Shown piece by piece: positions 42,649 through 43,213 of a DNA stretch of 43,213 nt. The translations under genes were made by a program, and so were the position numbers. The stretch's first letter is position 1, and each line of letters begins with the position of its first letter. Origin of the DNA: Candidatus Omnitrophota bacterium (GTDB taxonomy: Bacteria > Omnitrophota > Gorgyraeia > Zapsychrales > Zapsychraceae); the NCBI GenBank assembly GCA_023247445.1, contig JAHFGL010000018.1, positions 1-43,213 of the forward strand. The letters are read 5' to 3'. Below the pieces are notes generated by a model. It made no database searches, was not told the DNA's origin, and saw only the letters and a program-made list of their open reading frames with translations.

Positions 42649-42891
42649 ATGGAAGTTCGTATTCGACTACAAAAAATTGGTAAATCAGCTAAAAAGCATT
42701 ATAACTATCGAATCGTGGCTATCAGCAAAACGAATAAACGTGATGGCGCACACTTAGAAATTCTTGGGCATTATGATCCTGCAAAAAAACCAGCCGCCGT
42801 TTCTATTAATAAAGAACGTATTGCGCTGTGGGTTCAAAAAGGCGCCCAACTTAGCGACACTGTTAAATCTCTCGTAAAAAAGAATAAATAG
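42649..42891 (+). CDS. rpsP: 30S ribosomal protein S16
   Basis: The 80-residue protein has the S16 pattern VRIRLQKIGKSAKKHYNYRI, then ILGHYDP and the WVQKGAQLSDTVKSL end. A strong AAAAGGAGAAGG site precedes the ATG. It usually neighbours rimM/trmD/rplS; here yajC follows instead. Confidence 0.97.
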   Translation: MEVRIRLQKIGKSAKKHYNYRIVAISKTNKRDGAHLEILGHYDPAKKPAAVSINKERIALWVQKGAQLSDTVKSLVKKNK

Positions 42892-42951
42892 CGTATAGCG
42901 ATAGCGGTTAGCAAACAAGGAAACCAAACGCTAAACGCTGTCCGCCATCGC
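42891..42951. repeat. Heptad-periodic inverted repeat array 5 (GCGNNTA type)
   Basis: GCGTATA, GCGATA, GCGGTTA, GC on the left face units that read GCGATG, GCGGACA, GCGTTTA, GC in reverse complement on the right. It begins inside the rpsP stop. The loop is AAACAAGGAAACCAAAC. Confidence 0.75.
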
Positions 42952-42971
42952 ATTAATAAAAGGAATTTTAA

Positions 42972-43213
42972 ATGCCAACTGATAATTTTTTGACGCAATT
43001 ACCAATAATTCCCTACATCATCATCTTTGGTATTTTTTATTTTCTCATTATCAAACCTCAACGCGACAAACAAAAGCAACAAAAAAAACTGATTGATAAT
43101 CTCAAGAAAAACGATCAAGAGGTCACATCCAGCGGTATCCATGGAACCGTCGTCCTTGTTAAAGAAAAAACCGTGATGGTACGGGTTGATGACAATGTCA
43201 AAATTGAATTCGA
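42972..43213 (+). CDS. yajC: Preprotein translocase subunit YajC (3' end outside window)
   Basis: The first 80 residues are present, cut by the window edge. A single helix (about residues 11-27, IPYIIIFGIFYFLIIKPQR) is followed by basic residues and the GIHGTVVLVKEKTVMVRVDD beta part, both typical of YajC, which assists SecDF. AAAAGGAA precedes the ATG. Confidence 0.93.
   Translation, partial: MPTDNFLTQLPIIPYIIIFGIFYFLIIKPQRDKQKQQKKLIDNLKKNDQEVTSSGIHGTVVLVKEKTVMVRVDDNVKIEF

Overview
The window reads as a piece of chromosome from a Gram-negative (diderm) bacterium of moderate-to-low GC. Nearly every gene lies on the + strand, in tight runs with 1-19 nt overlaps. Secretin, ExbB/ExbD and YajC point to two membranes. 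DapL-type lysine synthesis, long TPR proteins, GT39-TPR glycosyltransferases and a PilM-PilN fusion made me think of a PVC-affiliated uncultured lineage such as Omnitrophota. That placement is inference from gene style; nothing in the window proves it.

Layout. (1) 1-8.5 kb: amino-acid synthesis. The end of argG, a methyltransferase and argH are followed by a nearly complete diaminopimelate/lysine set (lysA, dapF, dapA, dapB, dapL) with one unknown 4-TM protein inside it. (2) 8.5-14 kb: folK, panC and an aspartate dehydrogenase, a small lysine-rich protein built from two copies of one 39-residue unit, then uvrA. (3) 14-18.3 kb: a TPR lipid-envelope or secretion-type module: a secreted TPR protein, ExbB/TolQ, ExbD, a TonB-like stub without a TonB C-domain, and a zinc-ribbon membrane protein. 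(4) 18.3-29.5 kb: a type IV pilus/type II secretion locus: two tandem PilX-like prepilins, an excisionase-type HTH protein, PilM-PilN fusion, PilO, PilP, secretin, PilB with an MshEN domain, PilC, the main pilin, and four further prepilins. (5) 29.6-32.4 kb: tRNA-Ala(CGC), rsmE and a membrane glycosyltransferase-TPR protein. (6) 32.5-42.9 kb: recA-recX-alaS running directly into hisD-B-H-A-F-I, then trpE, rpsP and the start of yajC.

The strongest regulatory find is a leader between pilC and the main pilin gene. It holds a consensus sigma-70 promoter, a cyclic-di-GMP-I (GEMM) riboswitch and an intrinsic terminator, then a decayed 3' end of a former pilin copy, then the pilin gene, which is closed by a second terminator. 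The PilB motor of the same locus begins with two 24-residue MshEN motifs with a 5-residue spacer, a known c-di-GMP binding fold. So c-di-GMP probably acts twice on one pilus: on subunit supply and on the motor.

The second theme is intergenic structure. Five intergenic gaps hold degenerate inverted repeats with a roughly 7-nt period. The sequence differs in each gap but the architecture is the same. Three other gaps hold REP-like palindromes (CGTCATTC... or TGTCATTCC... ends), one of which supplies the start codon of the TPR gene. An inverted repeat also begins inside the last two bases of the tRNA gene.
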